Counted from the first letter of the stretch, positions 24,807 to 34,501 are shown. The stretch: DNA of 64,000 nucleotides from Pseudobowmanella zhangzhouensis (GCF_042662685.1 NZ_JBHSYO010000008.1:310001-374000), one strand, 5' to 3'. Notes: a model not told the origin generated them from the sequence alone. Translations and numbers: made by a program.

Positions 24807-27800
24807 ATGACTCTATTTCATCCAAACGATTCTCGGGATAACTGCGGATTTGGGTTAATTGCGCATATAAAGGGTGAAGCGAGTCACCACTTGGTAAAGA
24901 CTGCTATCACCGGGCTAGACCGTATGCAACACCGCGGCGGCATCGCTGCGGATGGAAAAACAGGTGACGGTTGCGGTCTGTTAATGCAAAAGCCGGACAG
25001 CTTTTTCCGTGCCATTGCTGCCGAGCAAAACTGGAAGCTGGCACAAAACTATGCTGTTGGTATGGTATTCCTCAGTCAGAACAAAGACAAAGCCGCGGCC
25101 GCCCGCCATGCGCTGGAACAGGAATTACAAAAAGAAACGCTGGATGTGCTCGGCTGGCGACAGGTTCCGACAGATGATTCCCTGCTAGGTGAACTTGCCG
25201 CCAGTTGCAAACCGCAAATTGAACAGGTATTTGTCAACTCTCCACCTGGCTGGCGCCCCCATGATATGGAACGCAGGCTGTTCATGGCTCGTCGCCGTGC
25301 TGAGAAGGTGCTGAGTGAAGATGACGATTTTTATATTGCAGCGCTGTCGTCATTGGTCAGCGTATATAAAGGATTGGTTCTTGCCGGTGATCTGCCCAAG
25401 TTCTATCTGGATCTTGCCGATGAGCGCATGCAATCGGCGATTTGTATCTTCCACCAGCGCTTTTCGACCAATACATTACCGAAATGGCCCTTGGCACAAC
25501 CCTTCAGATTCCTGGCGCACAACGGTGAAATCAACACCATCCGTGGTAACCGTGAATGGGCTCAGGCGCGGACCTATAAATACCGCACTCCACTAATCCC
25601 AGACCTGTATGACGCTGCACCGTTTGTTAATCTGCATGGTTCGGACTCGTCTTCACTGGATAATATGCTTGAGCTGTTCCTGGCTGGCGGCATGGATTTA
25701 TTCCGCGCGATGCGATTACTGGTGCCGCCTGCGTATCAAAACAATCCAACCATGGATGACGATCTTAAGGCATTTTATGAGTTTAACTCCATGCATATGG
25801 AGCCTTGGGATGGGCCTGCGGGAATTGTCCTGACGAATGGTCAACATGTCGCGTGTAATCTGGATCGCAATGGCTTACGCCCTGCCCGTTATGTTATTAC
25901 CAAAGATAATCTGATTACGCTGGCCTCTGAAGTGGGCATTTGGGACTATCGACATCAGGATGTCCTGGAAAAAGGACGTGTCGGCCCGGGTGAAATGCTC
26001 GCGGTGGATATTGAGTCCGGAAAAATCTGGCGTAGTTATGAAATCGATGAAGAATTAAAAAATCGCCACCCGTACCGCGAATGGCTGGGTAAACACATCC
26101 GTCGCCTCACTCCAGTCGAACAAATGGAAACGCCTGCTATTGGTAAACGTCTGTTCGATGACGACATGATGAATACCTACTTCAAGCAGTTTAACTACAG
26201 CTATGAAGAATTAGATCAAATCATCCGCGTGTTGGCGAATGATGGCCAGGAAGCGGTGGGATCTATGGGTGACGACACACCCATGGCAGTGTTATCCAGT
26301 AAACCCCGCACCTTGTATGATTATTTCCGCCAACAATTTGCCCAGGTGACAAACCCGCCAATCGATCCATTAAGGGAAAATCATGTTATGTCGCTCGCCA
26401 CCTGCATTGGTCGCGAGAAAGACGTATTGAGTGAAACGTCTGGCTATGCTGATAGAGTACGGTTTGACTCACCTATTCTGATGTATACCGACTTGAAACA
26501 ACTGCGTAATTTCGATCCCGAACATTACTATTCAGAAGTCATCTCGATTAATTACCCGGCCAGTGAAGGGCTCAAAGCTGCGCTCAAGCGAGTCTGTAAT
26601 GAAGTAGAACATGTGGTCCGCCATAAAAAAGCGGTGTTCGTGGTACTGTCAGACCGCAATATTCGTCCTGATACATTGCCCATTCCAGCGGCAATGGCGG
26701 TCGGGGCGGTACAGAAGCGTTTAGTCGAGACCTCGTTACGCTGTGATGCCAATATCGTGATTGAAACCGCTTCTGCGCGAGATCCTCATCACTTCGCGGT
26801 ACTGATTGGTCTGGGCGCGACGGCGGTTTATCCTTTCCTCGCCTATGAGGCCATCGAACAGATGGTCGAACGTGGACAATTAAACAATTCACCACTACAA
26901 GCCATGATCAACTACCGCAAGGGGATCAACAAAGGCTTATATAAAATTATGTCAAAGATGGGCATCAGCACAGTCGCCAGCTATCGGTGTTCCAAGCTGT
27001 TTGAAGCCATTGGTATCAATCGTAATGTGATGGACGTGTGTTTTGAGGGCGTGCCCAGTCGCATTCAGGGCGCCGACTTTGACGATTTTGAACAAGACCA
27101 AATCAATTTAAACCGCGTGGCCTGGTTAAAACGCAAAGCGATTTCCCATGGTGGCTTACTTAAGTACGTGCACGATGGCGAGTATCACGCCTATAACCCA
27201 GACGTGGTGCAATCGTTGCAAAAAGCGGTAATGAGTGGCGATTATCAGGATTACAAAGTCTTTGCTGACCTGGTCAATCAGCGTGGCGTCGCCACATTGC
27301 GTGACCTGCTAGCATTAAAACCGCAGCAGGCTGCGATCGATATCAGCAAAGTGGAGCCAGCCGAGGCGCTTTATCCGCGCTTCGATACCGCCGCTATGTC
27401 AATCGGTGCTTTGAGCCCGGAAGCCCATGAGGCACTGGCCATCGCTATGAATCGATTGGGTGGCCAGTCTAACTCAGGCGAAGGTGGCGAAGATCCGGCA
27501 CGGTTTAACACTGAACGTAATTCCAAAATCAAGCAAGTGGCATCCGGTCGTTTTGGTGTCACGCCGCACTATCTGATCAATGCCAGCGTTATTCAGATCA
27601 AAGTCGCACAGGGAGCGAAGCCCGGCGAGGGAGGTCAATTACCCGGCGATAAGGTCAATAAATATATCGCTGAACTGAGATATTCAGTGCCAGGCGTTAC
27701 CCTGATTTCGCCCCCTCCCCATCACGATATTTATTCTATCGAGGACTTGGCACAGCTGATATTTGACCTCAAGCAGGTCAATCCCAAAGCATTAATTTCC

Positions 27801-29273
27801 GTCAAACTGGTTTCTGAACCGGGTGTCGGCACCATCGCCTGCGGCGTTGCCAAAGCTTATGCCGACCTGATTACCATCTCTGGTTACGATGGCGGCACGG
27901 GTGCCAGCCCGATTACCTCGGTGAAGTACGCCGGCAGTCCATTTGAACTCGGTCTGGCCGAAACTCAACAGGCACTGGTAGCCAATGGACTCAGACACAA
28001 AGTCCGCGTGCAGACCGATGGTGGGCTAAAAACCGGCCTTGATGTAATCAAAGCGGCGATACTCGGCGCAGAAAGTTTTGGCTTTGGCACCGGTCCGATG
28101 GTGGCATTAGGTTGTAAGTACTTACGTATCTGTCATCTCAACAATTGTGCAACCGGCGTCGCAACCCAGGATAAAAATTTACGCGATAACTACTTTATCG
28201 GATTACCAGAGATGGTGATGAACTACTTCCGCTTTATTGCAGAAGAAGTACGCGAAATCATGGCCAGTTTGGGGGTCAGAAAACTGGAAGAACTGATCGG
28301 TCGCACAGAATTGCTCAGCGTGCTGGACGGTGTATCAGTGCGACAGCAAAAGCTGGAACTCAGTCCGATTCTGGCCAAGGCCACCGAAGGTGATCACACT
28401 CGCCTGTTCTGCAGCACAACATCAAACGCACCTGACGACACCGGTGAGCTAAATCTGCAACTGGTGGCAGATTTCAAAACTGCGGTTGAGAACTTACAGG
28501 GTGCTTCAGGCAGCTATCCGATCACTAACATTGATCGTTCCGTCGGTGCAGGTTTGTCCGGACTGATTGCGTCGTTACATGGTAACAAGGGCATGGAAGA
28601 CCATCCCATAAAACTGAGTTTCAGCGGCACGGCAGGACAAAGTTTCGGTGTGTGGAATGCCGGTGGGCTGGAGATGCGCCTTGAAGGAGATGCCAACGAT
28701 TACGTAGGTAAAGGTATGGCGGGCGGCAAGCTGGTCATCCATCCGCCTGCCGATGTCAGTTACATCGCTCATCAAAGCGCCATCATTGGTAACACCTGTT
28801 TATACGGGGCAACCGGTGGAAAACTGTTTGCGGCTGGTCGCGCCGGTGAACGTTTTGCTGTGCGCAATTCCGGTGCCATTGCCGTCATCGAAGGTGCCGG
28901 TGATAACGCCTGTGAATATATGACCGGCGGGATCGTTGCGATTCTCGGCAGTATTGGGGTCAACTTTGCAGCCGGGATGACAGGAGGCTTCGCTTATTTG
29001 TTAGATGAACATGACGATCTGGAGTGTCGCATCAATCCTGAATTGGTGGAGTACTCCGGACTCACCGACAAAGCGATTCTGGCCGAGCATCTGCGTGGAC
29101 TGATTAATCAGCATTACGAAGAAACAGGCAGCGAGCGTGCCTTGGCGATACTTACAGATTTCAACGCATACTTAGGCAAGTTCCGCTTAATCAAACCGAA
29201 GACCAGTGATGTTAAGAATCTGCTGGGTCACATTAGTCGCTCAACCGATGAGTTGCGCGTGCAGGCACAGTAG
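24807..29273 (+). CDS. gltB: GltB, glutamate synthase large subunit
   Basis: This 1488-residue protein has a class II glutaminase domain whose catalytic cysteine follows a 12-residue propeptide (DNCGFGLIAH), the central domain, the FMN-binding synthase domain (QSNSGEGGEDPAR; GYDGGTGASP; QTDGGLKTG), the 3Fe-4S cysteines (CKYLRICHLNNCATG) and the C-terminal GXGXG beta-helix (GKGMAGGKL, YMTGGIV). It makes two glutamates from glutamine and 2-oxoglutarate with NADPH supplied through GltD. The ATG at 24807 follows GAAGGAG with eight bases between; the TTG at 24789 lies within that ribosome-site region. Confidence 0.98.
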   Translation: MTLFHPNDSRDNCGFGLIAHIKGEASHHLVKTAITGLDRMQHRGGIAADGKTGDGCGLLMQKPDSFFRAIAAEQNWKLAQNYAVGMVFLSQNKDKAAAARHALEQELQKETLDVLGWRQVPTDDSLLGELAASCKPQIEQVFVNSPPGWRPHDMERRLFMARRRAEKVLSEDDDFYIAALSSLVSVYKGLVLAGDLPKFYLDLADERMQSAICIFHQRFSTNTLPKWPLAQPFRFLAHNGEINTIRGNREWAQARTYKYRTPLIPDLYDAAPFVNLHGSDSSSLDNMLELFLAGGMDLFRAMRLLVPPAYQNNPTMDDDLKAFYEFNSMHMEPWDGPAGIVLTNGQHVACNLDRNGLRPARYVITKDNLITLASEVGIWDYRHQDVLEKGRVGPGEMLAVDIESGKIWRSYEIDEELKNRHPYREWLGKHIRRLTPVEQMETPAIGKRLFDDDMMNTYFKQFNYSYEELDQIIRVLANDGQEAVGSMGDDTPMAVLSSKPRTLYDYFRQQFAQVTNPPIDPLRENHVMSLATCIGREKDVLSETSGYADRVRFDSPILMYTDLKQLRNFDPEHYYSEVISINYPASEGLKAALKRVCNEVEHVVRHKKAVFVVLSDRNIRPDTLPIPAAMAVGAVQKRLVETSLRCDANIVIETASARDPHHFAVLIGLGATAVYPFLAYEAIEQMVERGQLNNSPLQAMINYRKGINKGLYKIMSKMGISTVASYRCSKLFEAIGINRNVMDVCFEGVPSRIQGADFDDFEQDQINLNRVAWLKRKAISHGGLLKYVHDGEYHAYNPDVVQSLQKAVMSGDYQDYKVFADLVNQRGVATLRDLLALKPQQAAIDISKVEPAEALYPRFDTAAMSIGALSPEAHEALAIAMNRLGGQSNSGEGGEDPARFNTERNSKIKQVASGRFGVTPHYLINASVIQIKVAQGAKPGEGGQLPGDKVNKYIAELRYSVPGVTLISPPPHHDIYSIEDLAQLIFDLKQVNPKALISVKLVSEPGVGTIACGVAKAYADLITISGYDGGTGASPITSVKYAGSPFELGLAETQQALVANGLRHKVRVQTDGGLKTGLDVIKAAILGAESFGFGTGPMVALGCKYLRICHLNNCATGVATQDKNLRDNYFIGLPEMVMNYFRFIAEEVREIMASLGVRKLEELIGRTELLSVLDGVSVRQQKLELSPILAKATEGDHTRLFCSTTSNAPDDTGELNLQLVADFKTAVENLQGASGSYPITNIDRSVGAGLSGLIASLHGNKGMEDHPIKLSFSGTAGQSFGVWNAGGLEMRLEGDANDYVGKGMAGGKLVIHPPADVSYIAHQSAIIGNTCLYGATGGKLFAAGRAGERFAVRNSGAIAVIEGAGDNACEYMTGGIVAILGSIGVNFAAGMTGGFAYLLDEHDDLECRINPELVEYSGLTDKAILAEHLRGLINQHYEETGSERALAILTDFNAYLGKFRLIKPKTSDVKNLLGHISRSTDELRVQAQ

Positions 29274-29281
29274 GAGCGGAT

Positions 29282-30697
29282 ATGGCGAAAAATGTGTATC
29301 AATTCGTCGATGTAGAACGCATCGACCCGCCGAAGAAACCTCTTTACGTGCGTAAAGAACAATTCGCGGAAATTTATCAGGCAATGAGTGAATCACAGGC
29401 ACAGGGCCAGGCGGATCGCTGTCTTGACTGCGGCAATCCTTACTGCGAGTGGAAGTGCCCGGTGCACAACTATATTCCTCAGTGGTTGAAACTGGTCAAC
29501 GAAGGCCGCTTATTTGAAGCGGCAGAATTGTCCAGTAAAACCAATAGCTTACCCGAGGTCTGCGGACGTGTTTGTCCACAGGACAGACTCTGTGAAGGCG
29601 CTTGCACCCTGAATGAAGACTTTGGGGCCGTCACCATAGGCAGTATTGAAAAATTCATTACCGACACGGCTTTTGCGCAAGGCTGGCGACCAGACCTGAG
29701 CAATGTAGTAAAGACCGATAAGCGCGTGGCCATCGTTGGCGCGGGACCCGCCGGTCTGGCTTGCGCAGATATTCTGGTGCGTAACGGCGTTAAACCCGTG
29801 GTGTTTGATAAATACGAAGAGATTGGTGGACTGCTTACCTTTGGCATCCCGGCATTCAAGCTGGAAAAAGAGGTTATCAAGTTACGCCGTGAGATCTTCA
29901 CCGACATGGGGATCGAATTTGTTCTGGGCACTGAGATTGGTAAAGATATCGCATTCGCAGAACTGCTGAATGAATACGATGCGGTATTCCTTGGTATGGG
30001 TACCTACAAATATATGCAAGGTGGCTTTGCCAATGAGTCCGCGCCCGGGGTCTACGAGGCACTGCCATTCCTGATTGCCAACACCAACCGTTTGATGGCG
30101 CTGGAAAAAGATCCTGCTGATTACATTAGTATGCAGGGTAAGAAGGTTATTGTGCTCGGAGGCGGGGATACGGCAATGGATTGCGTACGTACCTCGGTGC
30201 GACAAGGCGCTGAATCGGTGATTTGTGCCTATCGTCGCGATGAAGAGAACATGCCCGGCTCTCGGCGCGAAGTGCAAAATGCCCGCGAAGAAGGTGTCGA
30301 ATTTATGTTTAACCTACAGCCGCTGGATATTGCCGTAGATGCAGATGGCAAGGTATGCGGCGTGCAATTCGTAAAAACTGAGCTGGGCGCACCGGACGCC
30401 GCCGGACGCAGATCACCTCAGGCCGTACCAGACTCCGAACACGTGTTGGAAGCCGATGCTGTCATCATCGCGTTCGGTTTTCAGCCCAGTCCGGCCAGTT
30501 GGTTCGCAGATTTCGGCATCATTCTGGATGAAAAAGGCCGTGTACGTGCGCCGCAACACGGAAAGTTCGCATTTCAGACCAGTAACCCGAAAATATTCGC
30601 AGGCGGCGATATGGTACGTGGTTCGGATCTGGTGGTAACCGCCGTATTCGAAGGACGCAAGGCTGCAGAGGGTATCCTGGATTACATCGGCGTGTGA
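29282..30697 (+). CDS. gltD: GltD, glutamate synthase small subunit
   Basis: This 471-residue flavoprotein has N-terminal cysteine clusters for 4Fe-4S centres (CLDCGNPYCEWKCP; VCGRVCPQDRLCEGAC), an FAD site (AIVGAGPAGLACA) and an NADPH site (VLGGGDTAMDC). It takes electrons from NADPH and hands them to GltB. It starts eight bases after gltB with AGGAG upstream and is followed by a strong terminator, so gltBD is a closed two-gene operon. Confidence 0.97.
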   Translation: MAKNVYQFVDVERIDPPKKPLYVRKEQFAEIYQAMSESQAQGQADRCLDCGNPYCEWKCPVHNYIPQWLKLVNEGRLFEAAELSSKTNSLPEVCGRVCPQDRLCEGACTLNEDFGAVTIGSIEKFITDTAFAQGWRPDLSNVVKTDKRVAIVGAGPAGLACADILVRNGVKPVVFDKYEEIGGLLTFGIPAFKLEKEVIKLRREIFTDMGIEFVLGTEIGKDIAFAELLNEYDAVFLGMGTYKYMQGGFANESAPGVYEALPFLIANTNRLMALEKDPADYISMQGKKVIVLGGGDTAMDCVRTSVRQGAESVICAYRRDEENMPGSRREVQNAREEGVEFMFNLQPLDIAVDADGKVCGVQFVKTELGAPDAAGRRSPQAVPDSEHVLEADAVIIAFGFQPSPASWFADFGIILDEKGRVRAPQHGKFAFQTSNPKIFAGGDMVRGSDLVVTAVFEGRKAAEGILDYIGV

Positions 30698-30710
30698 ACT
30701 GAGCAAGAAC

Positions 30711-30735
30711 AGCCGTGCACTGCACGGCTTTTTTG
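30711..30735 (+). terminator. Rho-independent terminator of gltBD
   Basis: AGCCGTGCA and TGCACGGCT form a 9-bp stem closed by one base, followed by six Ts. The stem is almost a continuous palindrome, so the real loop will open some pairs. Confidence 0.9.
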
Positions 30736-30848
30736 TCGCGCCAATATACCTATTGCCCTGTTCCTATACCCGTAGTGGCAATACAGGATTTGCCAAGCGC
30801 ACGCCAGCTACTTATAGTTTGATCCAGAGTCCCAGGATTAATATTGAT

Positions 30849-31172
30849 ATGAGCAAATCAATCATTTTCGCATTAACTGCCGGTATGGCTAGCGTGGCAG
30901 TCAACGCCCAGCAATGCCCCGGCGAATTTCATGCCGTCCCTTTGCATGAACGGGCAAGTGTTTGCCACAGTTTCAATTCAGATACACCAGCCAGTATGAG
31001 CTATCATGCGCCACTGTCCCCTGCTGATACCGTGACCTTTTATAAATCCGCATTAGGTGAGCCTGAGCAGGAATCTTTGCAAAAAGGTCGCACCGTCCTG
31101 CAGTTTGCGCAGAAAGTGGTGGTGATTTCAGCCGATGCCGCCGGCAGCCAGGTCGACATTCTGATTAAATAG
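30849..31172 (+). CDS. Small exported protein of unknown function
   Basis: From the ATG at 30849 the product is 107 residues with a signal peptide (MSKSIIFALTAGMASVAVNA, cleaved before QQCP). The mature part has two cysteines (QQCPGEF and SVCHSF) that could pair and no membrane helix. The family is not recognised. An open extension to 30753 would bury the signal peptide and is rejected. Confidence 0.65.
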   Translation: MSKSIIFALTAGMASVAVNAQQCPGEFHAVPLHERASVCHSFNSDTPASMSYHAPLSPADTVTFYKSALGEPEQESLQKGRTVLQFAQKVVVISADAAGSQVDILIK

Positions 31173-31195
31173 CCATTTCCTCTGAAAGAAATGGC
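31172..31195 (+). terminator. Hairpin after the small exported protein
   Basis: GCCATTTC and GAAATGGC form a perfect 8-bp stem around eight bases, starting at the last base of the stop codon. No T-run follows, so it may be a processing or stabilising hairpin rather than a terminator. Confidence 0.4.
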
Positions 31196-31222
31196 ACGCC
31201 CCCTGCATTTCACTTAGTCAGA

Positions 31223-31237
31223 TGACACTCGGTGTCA
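31223..31237. promoter_or_regulatory. Inverted repeat upstream of the DUF2726 gene
   Basis: TGACAC-TCG-GTGTCA is a perfect 6+6 inverted repeat 26 bases before the ATG at 31263. It is compact enough for a dimeric repressor but could also form a leader hairpin. No regulator is adjacent. Confidence 0.4.
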
Positions 31238-31262
31238 ATTTTATGACTTGCGTGAGGTGCGT

Positions 31263-31832
31263 ATGGAACTGGCGATCATTCTGATGATTCTGTTAATTGT
31301 CGTCGCGGCGGCGGCAATTAAACTCAGCGATGTGGGTTTAACCTTCCCATTTAGTAAAAAAACCAATTTGTATACGCCCGCAGAACGAAAATTTCTGCAA
31401 ATGCTGGATATGGCCGTGGGCGATCAATATCGGATTATTTGCCGGGTGCGACTTAGTGACATCGTCAGTATTCGCCCGAATACCTCAGTAAAAGTCAGTC
31501 GCAGTGCCATGGCGCAGGCCGCCACTAAACAACTGGATTTTGTATTGTGTCAAAAAGACACCATGAGCCCCGTGGTCGCCGTCGATTTGGTCAGCGTCGA
31601 AGCGGAACGCAGTTATAAGGCGCAACGTGACTGGTATGTCAGCGGCGCGTTGGACGCGGCTCGTATCCCACACATTCGGATTAAAGCTAAAGCCAGTTAC
31701 AAGCCGCAGGAAATTCGCGACTGTATTCATGCCAAACTGGCTCCTCTGAGATTCCAACAACCGCAGGAACCCTTGGTACGCGGTACCCTGAATAACGACA
31801 AAGCGCCATTACGCCGCCCCGTCGCCGCCTAG
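31263..31832 (+). CDS. DUF2726 protein with N-terminal membrane helix
   Basis: This 189-residue protein has one N-terminal hydrophobic helix (residues about 3-20) and a DUF2726-type domain (about 40-160: LYTPAERKFLQMLDMAVGD, LDFVLCQKDTMSPVVAVDL). The second motif resembles the core of restriction-endonuclease-like folds, so a nuclease-related role is suspected for the family but not shown. The ATG at 31263 has TGAGGTG six bases upstream. A terminator follows. Confidence 0.75.
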   Translation: MELAIILMILLIVVAAAAIKLSDVGLTFPFSKKTNLYTPAERKFLQMLDMAVGDQYRIICRVRLSDIVSIRPNTSVKVSRSAMAQAATKQLDFVLCQKDTMSPVVAVDLVSVEAERSYKAQRDWYVSGALDAARIPHIRIKAKASYKPQEIRDCIHAKLAPLRFQQPQEPLVRGTLNNDKAPLRRPVAA

Positions 31833-31850
31833 TTTTCCTACACCATCTTT

Positions 31851-31873
31851 AGCCACCTGCGGGTGGCTGTTTT
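31851..31873 (+). terminator. Terminator after the DUF2726 gene
   Basis: AGCCACC-TGCG-GGTGGCT forms a 7-bp stem followed by GTTTTATT. The interrupted T-run is acceptable. Confidence 0.75.
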
Positions 31874-31950
31874 ATTCCTACCCAGATTTGTCCGCGAAAT
31901 CAGGAAAAATAATGTAAACTTCGCGCACATTTTTTTCAGATAAGTTGTAC

Positions 31951-32655
31951 ATGAAAATTGGTATTCTCGGAGCGATGGATCAGGAAGTTGCGCTCCTTAA
32001 AGCCTCATTACAGGATGTAACTGTTAGCGAATATGCGCACCTTACATTTTACGCCGGCACCTTGCATGGCGTTGAAGTGGTCGTCGTGAAGTGCGGTATC
32101 GGCAAAGTTGCTGCGGCTGTAGCGACAACTATCCTGATTGATCGCTATGCCCCGGACTTCGTAGTTAACACCGGTTCTGCCGGTGGCTTTGATAAAGACC
32201 TGAACATCGGCGATTTAGTCGTAGCGGATTTCGTTCAGCATCACGATGTAGATTTAACCCATTTCGGCTATGAACGTGGCCAAACATACGGTATGCCCGC
32301 CAAATTCGCCTGTGATCAACGTTTGATCGAGGCCGCCGAGCAAGCCGCTCGCGATGTGGTACATATTCAAAGTAAACGTGGTCTAATTTGCACTGGGGAT
32401 GCGTTCATCGGTAGCGATGATGTCGTGGCACGCCTGCGTGATCTGTTCCCTGAGATGCGCGCGGTGGAAATGGAAGGTGCGGCCATTGCACAAACCTGTC
32501 ATATGCTGGAAACACCCTTTGTGGTAATCCGCTCTCTGTCAGATATTGCCGGCAAAACCTCGAGTATGTCATTCTCACAATATATTGATATTGCAGCGAA
32601 ACATTCCGCAGAATTGGTCATGGGCATGATTGCCGCACTGGCCCCGAAAGGATGA
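31951..32655 (+). CDS. mtnN: MtnN (Pfs), 5'-methylthioadenosine/S-adenosylhomocysteine nucleosidase
   Basis: This 234-residue enzyme hydrolyses methylthioadenosine and S-adenosylhomocysteine to adenine and the ribosyl thioether. Marks are the start MKIGILGAMDQEV with the catalytic glutamate, MEGAAIAQ and SDIAGK with the catalytic aspartate. Length matches the family (232). The frame extends two codons upstream; the family-typical start is at 31951. A CbiB-like gene starts two bases after its stop. It coexists here with a full hydrolase route (ahcY, 35525). Confidence 0.96.
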   Translation: MKIGILGAMDQEVALLKASLQDVTVSEYAHLTFYAGTLHGVEVVVVKCGIGKVAAAVATTILIDRYAPDFVVNTGSAGGFDKDLNIGDLVVADFVQHHDVDLTHFGYERGQTYGMPAKFACDQRLIEAAEQAARDVVHIQSKRGLICTGDAFIGSDDVVARLRDLFPEMRAVEMEGAAIAQTCHMLETPFVVIRSLSDIAGKTSSMSFSQYIDIAAKHSAELVMGMIAALAPKG

Positions 32656-32656
32656 T

Positions 32657-33610
32657 ATGACCCCACCCGCTTTACTTGATTCACCCTGGCTTACCAATTT
32701 ATTTATTGCCAGTCTGGTCATCCTGCTAGAGCGGGTTCTCGCTATACCGCGAAAGGCCCATCCGCTTTCTTTCATGCAAATTCTGGCGCGGAAAATGGCG
32801 GATAAAGTTTGCCGTGCCAATAATCCCGCCGCACAACAACGAATTGCCGGACTACTGGCGCCTGCAGTGATGATTATTCCTTGGCTGATTATCATCGCGA
32901 TTGTGCGCTCACTGTCAGAGTTTCCACTGTTTTTTGATCTGCTACTGCTATTTGTCGCGCTGGCCTACGGCGATGTAGAGCGCAGCGCGAAACGCTGTCA
33001 GTTAGCATTGCAGCAAAACAAAAAATCACTGGCACGACAGTATCTCAAAAACATTGTATTGCGTGATGTGGATAGCCTGAGCGAAACCGGCATGAGCAAA
33101 GCCTGTATCGAGGGCCAGATACTGCGTCTCGTGCAACAGCACATTACACCGCTACTGCTATTTATGTTTTTCGGCGGCGTCTCAGCATTTGCTTATCGAT
33201 GGGTATTGGAGTGCCATTATCAATGGAATCCCAAAGTCCGTCAGTATCAGCATTTTGGCCGACCGCTGGAGCGCCTCATCGCTGTGCTGATTTTTCTGCC
33301 ATTGCGTCTGACCACCGGGATCTTTGCCCTGATTGGCAGTCCGTTTAAAGGCATCTGGATTTGGTTAAAGGGCCTGCAACTGACTAATCGTAATCATCTT
33401 CTGCAAAGTGCCGCTCTAATGTTGAGGGTTCAGCTCGGTGGCCCTGTTATCTATCAGCAGCAGAAAGTACGCATGACGCGTTTCGGTCGGCGACTGCCTA
33501 ATCCCGGCGATATTTCTCGAAGCCTGTTATTTGTGCGTTTGAGCACATTGCTTCTACTGGTGCTGTGTGCGTTGGTCGGCATGCTGTTCATCAAAGGAAT
33601 GACATCATGA
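32657..33610 (+). CDS. CbiB/CobD-like membrane protein, divergent
   Basis: This 317-residue protein with about four to five membrane segments resembles adenosylcobinamide-phosphate synthase (CbiB/CobD) in layout and in LRDVDSLSE and the closing FGRPLERLIAVLIFLPLRLT. The normally invariant block with ENxxDG before APLFY reads here as LRLVQQHITPLLLF. The usual function is attaching aminopropanol to cobyric acid, but with that block lost the activity is doubtful. No other corrin genes are nearby, although a BtuF-like gene overlaps it by four bases (ATGA). AAAGGA lies before the ATG. Confidence 0.7.
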   Translation: MTPPALLDSPWLTNLFIASLVILLERVLAIPRKAHPLSFMQILARKMADKVCRANNPAAQQRIAGLLAPAVMIIPWLIIIAIVRSLSEFPLFFDLLLLFVALAYGDVERSAKRCQLALQQNKKSLARQYLKNIVLRDVDSLSETGMSKACIEGQILRLVQQHITPLLLFMFFGGVSAFAYRWVLECHYQWNPKVRQYQHFGRPLERLIAVLIFLPLRLTTGIFALIGSPFKGIWIWLKGLQLTNRNHLLQSAALMLRVQLGGPVIYQQQKVRMTRFGRRLPNPGDISRSLLFVRLSTLLLLVLCALVGMLFIKGMTS

Positions 33611-34407
33611 TTCGCTGGCTTATGGTTTTACTGATTGCATTTAGCGCCACCGCGCAACCTACCCGAATCATTAGTTTGGCGCCTCATACCACCGAGTTAG
33701 TGTATACCCTTGGTGCCGGTGACCACCTGATAGCTGTCAGTGACTACAGCGATTATCCCGAAGCGGCGAAAGGTTTACCTCGAGTGGCCAGTTACCAAGG
33801 GGTAAACTTTGAGGCGATAACGGCGTTACAACCCGACCTGATCATCGGTTGGCAGGGTGGAAATAAACCTCAGGATTTGGCACGTCTGCAACAGCTTGGA
33901 TTTACCCTTTATTTATCCGTTCCAGACACACCCGAGGCGATTGCTACAGATTTGCGTCAACTGGGCGCATTGCTGCAGGCGCCGGATGCGGAACAACTGG
34001 CTTTGGCATTGGAAGCACGGCTTGCCGAGCTACGTCGCGATTACGCCAGCAAACCCAGAATAAAGGTATTTTATTATCTGTCGTCACAACCGCTGATTAC
34101 CGCCAGCAATAACGCCTGGCCGGTACAATTGTTAAATATTTGCAATGCCGATAGCATTTTTGCTGACAGCCTGAACGATTATCCTTCTGTGACTGTGGAG
34201 ACGATTATTCAGCGCCAGCCGCAAAAGATCATTGCCGCTGATGGCGCTACCCAAAGTCAGACGCAGCAATTTTGGCAACGCTGGCAAACACTTATCCCAC
34301 AATCCGCTCATTCTATAGTCACCGCGGACGCAAACAAACTACATCGCTTCACGCCGCGCCTGTTGGACGGGCTGCAAGCTTTATGTAGCGACCTAAGAAA
34401 AAACTGA
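33607..34407 (+). CDS. btuF: BtuF-like periplasmic cobalamin-binding protein
   Basis: This 266-residue class III solute-binding protein has a signal peptide (cleavage near FSATA-QPTR) and the BtuF start RIISLAPHTTELVYTLGAG, with further YQGVNFEAITALQPDLIIGW. It would deliver vitamin B12 or a related corrinoid to BtuCD, which is not encoded here. The ATG at 33607 overlaps the stop of the CbiB-like gene. Binding of another metal chelate cannot be excluded, since the family also binds haem and siderophores. Confidence 0.85.
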   Translation: MIRWLMVLLIAFSATAQPTRIISLAPHTTELVYTLGAGDHLIAVSDYSDYPEAAKGLPRVASYQGVNFEAITALQPDLIIGWQGGNKPQDLARLQQLGFTLYLSVPDTPEAIATDLRQLGALLQAPDAEQLALALEARLAELRRDYASKPRIKVFYYLSSQPLITASNNAWPVQLLNICNADSIFADSLNDYPSVTVETIIQRQPQKIIAADGATQSQTQQFWQRWQTLIPQSAHSIVTADANKLHRFTPRLLDGLQALCSDLRKN

Positions 34408-34456
34408 TTATTTTTGTTCAATTAAACAGAAAAAATCCGCACTTTAGCGCACTTTC

Positions 34457-34465
34457 TGCTAGAAT
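34457..34465 (+). promoter_or_regulatory. Extended -10 promoter for the adenosine kinase-ahcY unit
   Basis: TGCTAGAAT is an extended -10 (TGnTAGAAT) 37 bases before the start codon. No clear -35 is seen, which extended -10 promoters can tolerate. Confidence 0.45.
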
Positions 34466-34501
34466 CCGCGCCTTTGTGTGTAGTAATCAGATTTGCTGGA
34501 T

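Noticed and set aside
34408..34501. S-adenosylhomocysteine riboswitch ahead of the adenosine kinase-ahcY unit
   Set aside because: The leader between the likely promoter and the start codon is only about 30 bases, and the conserved riboswitch core is not present.
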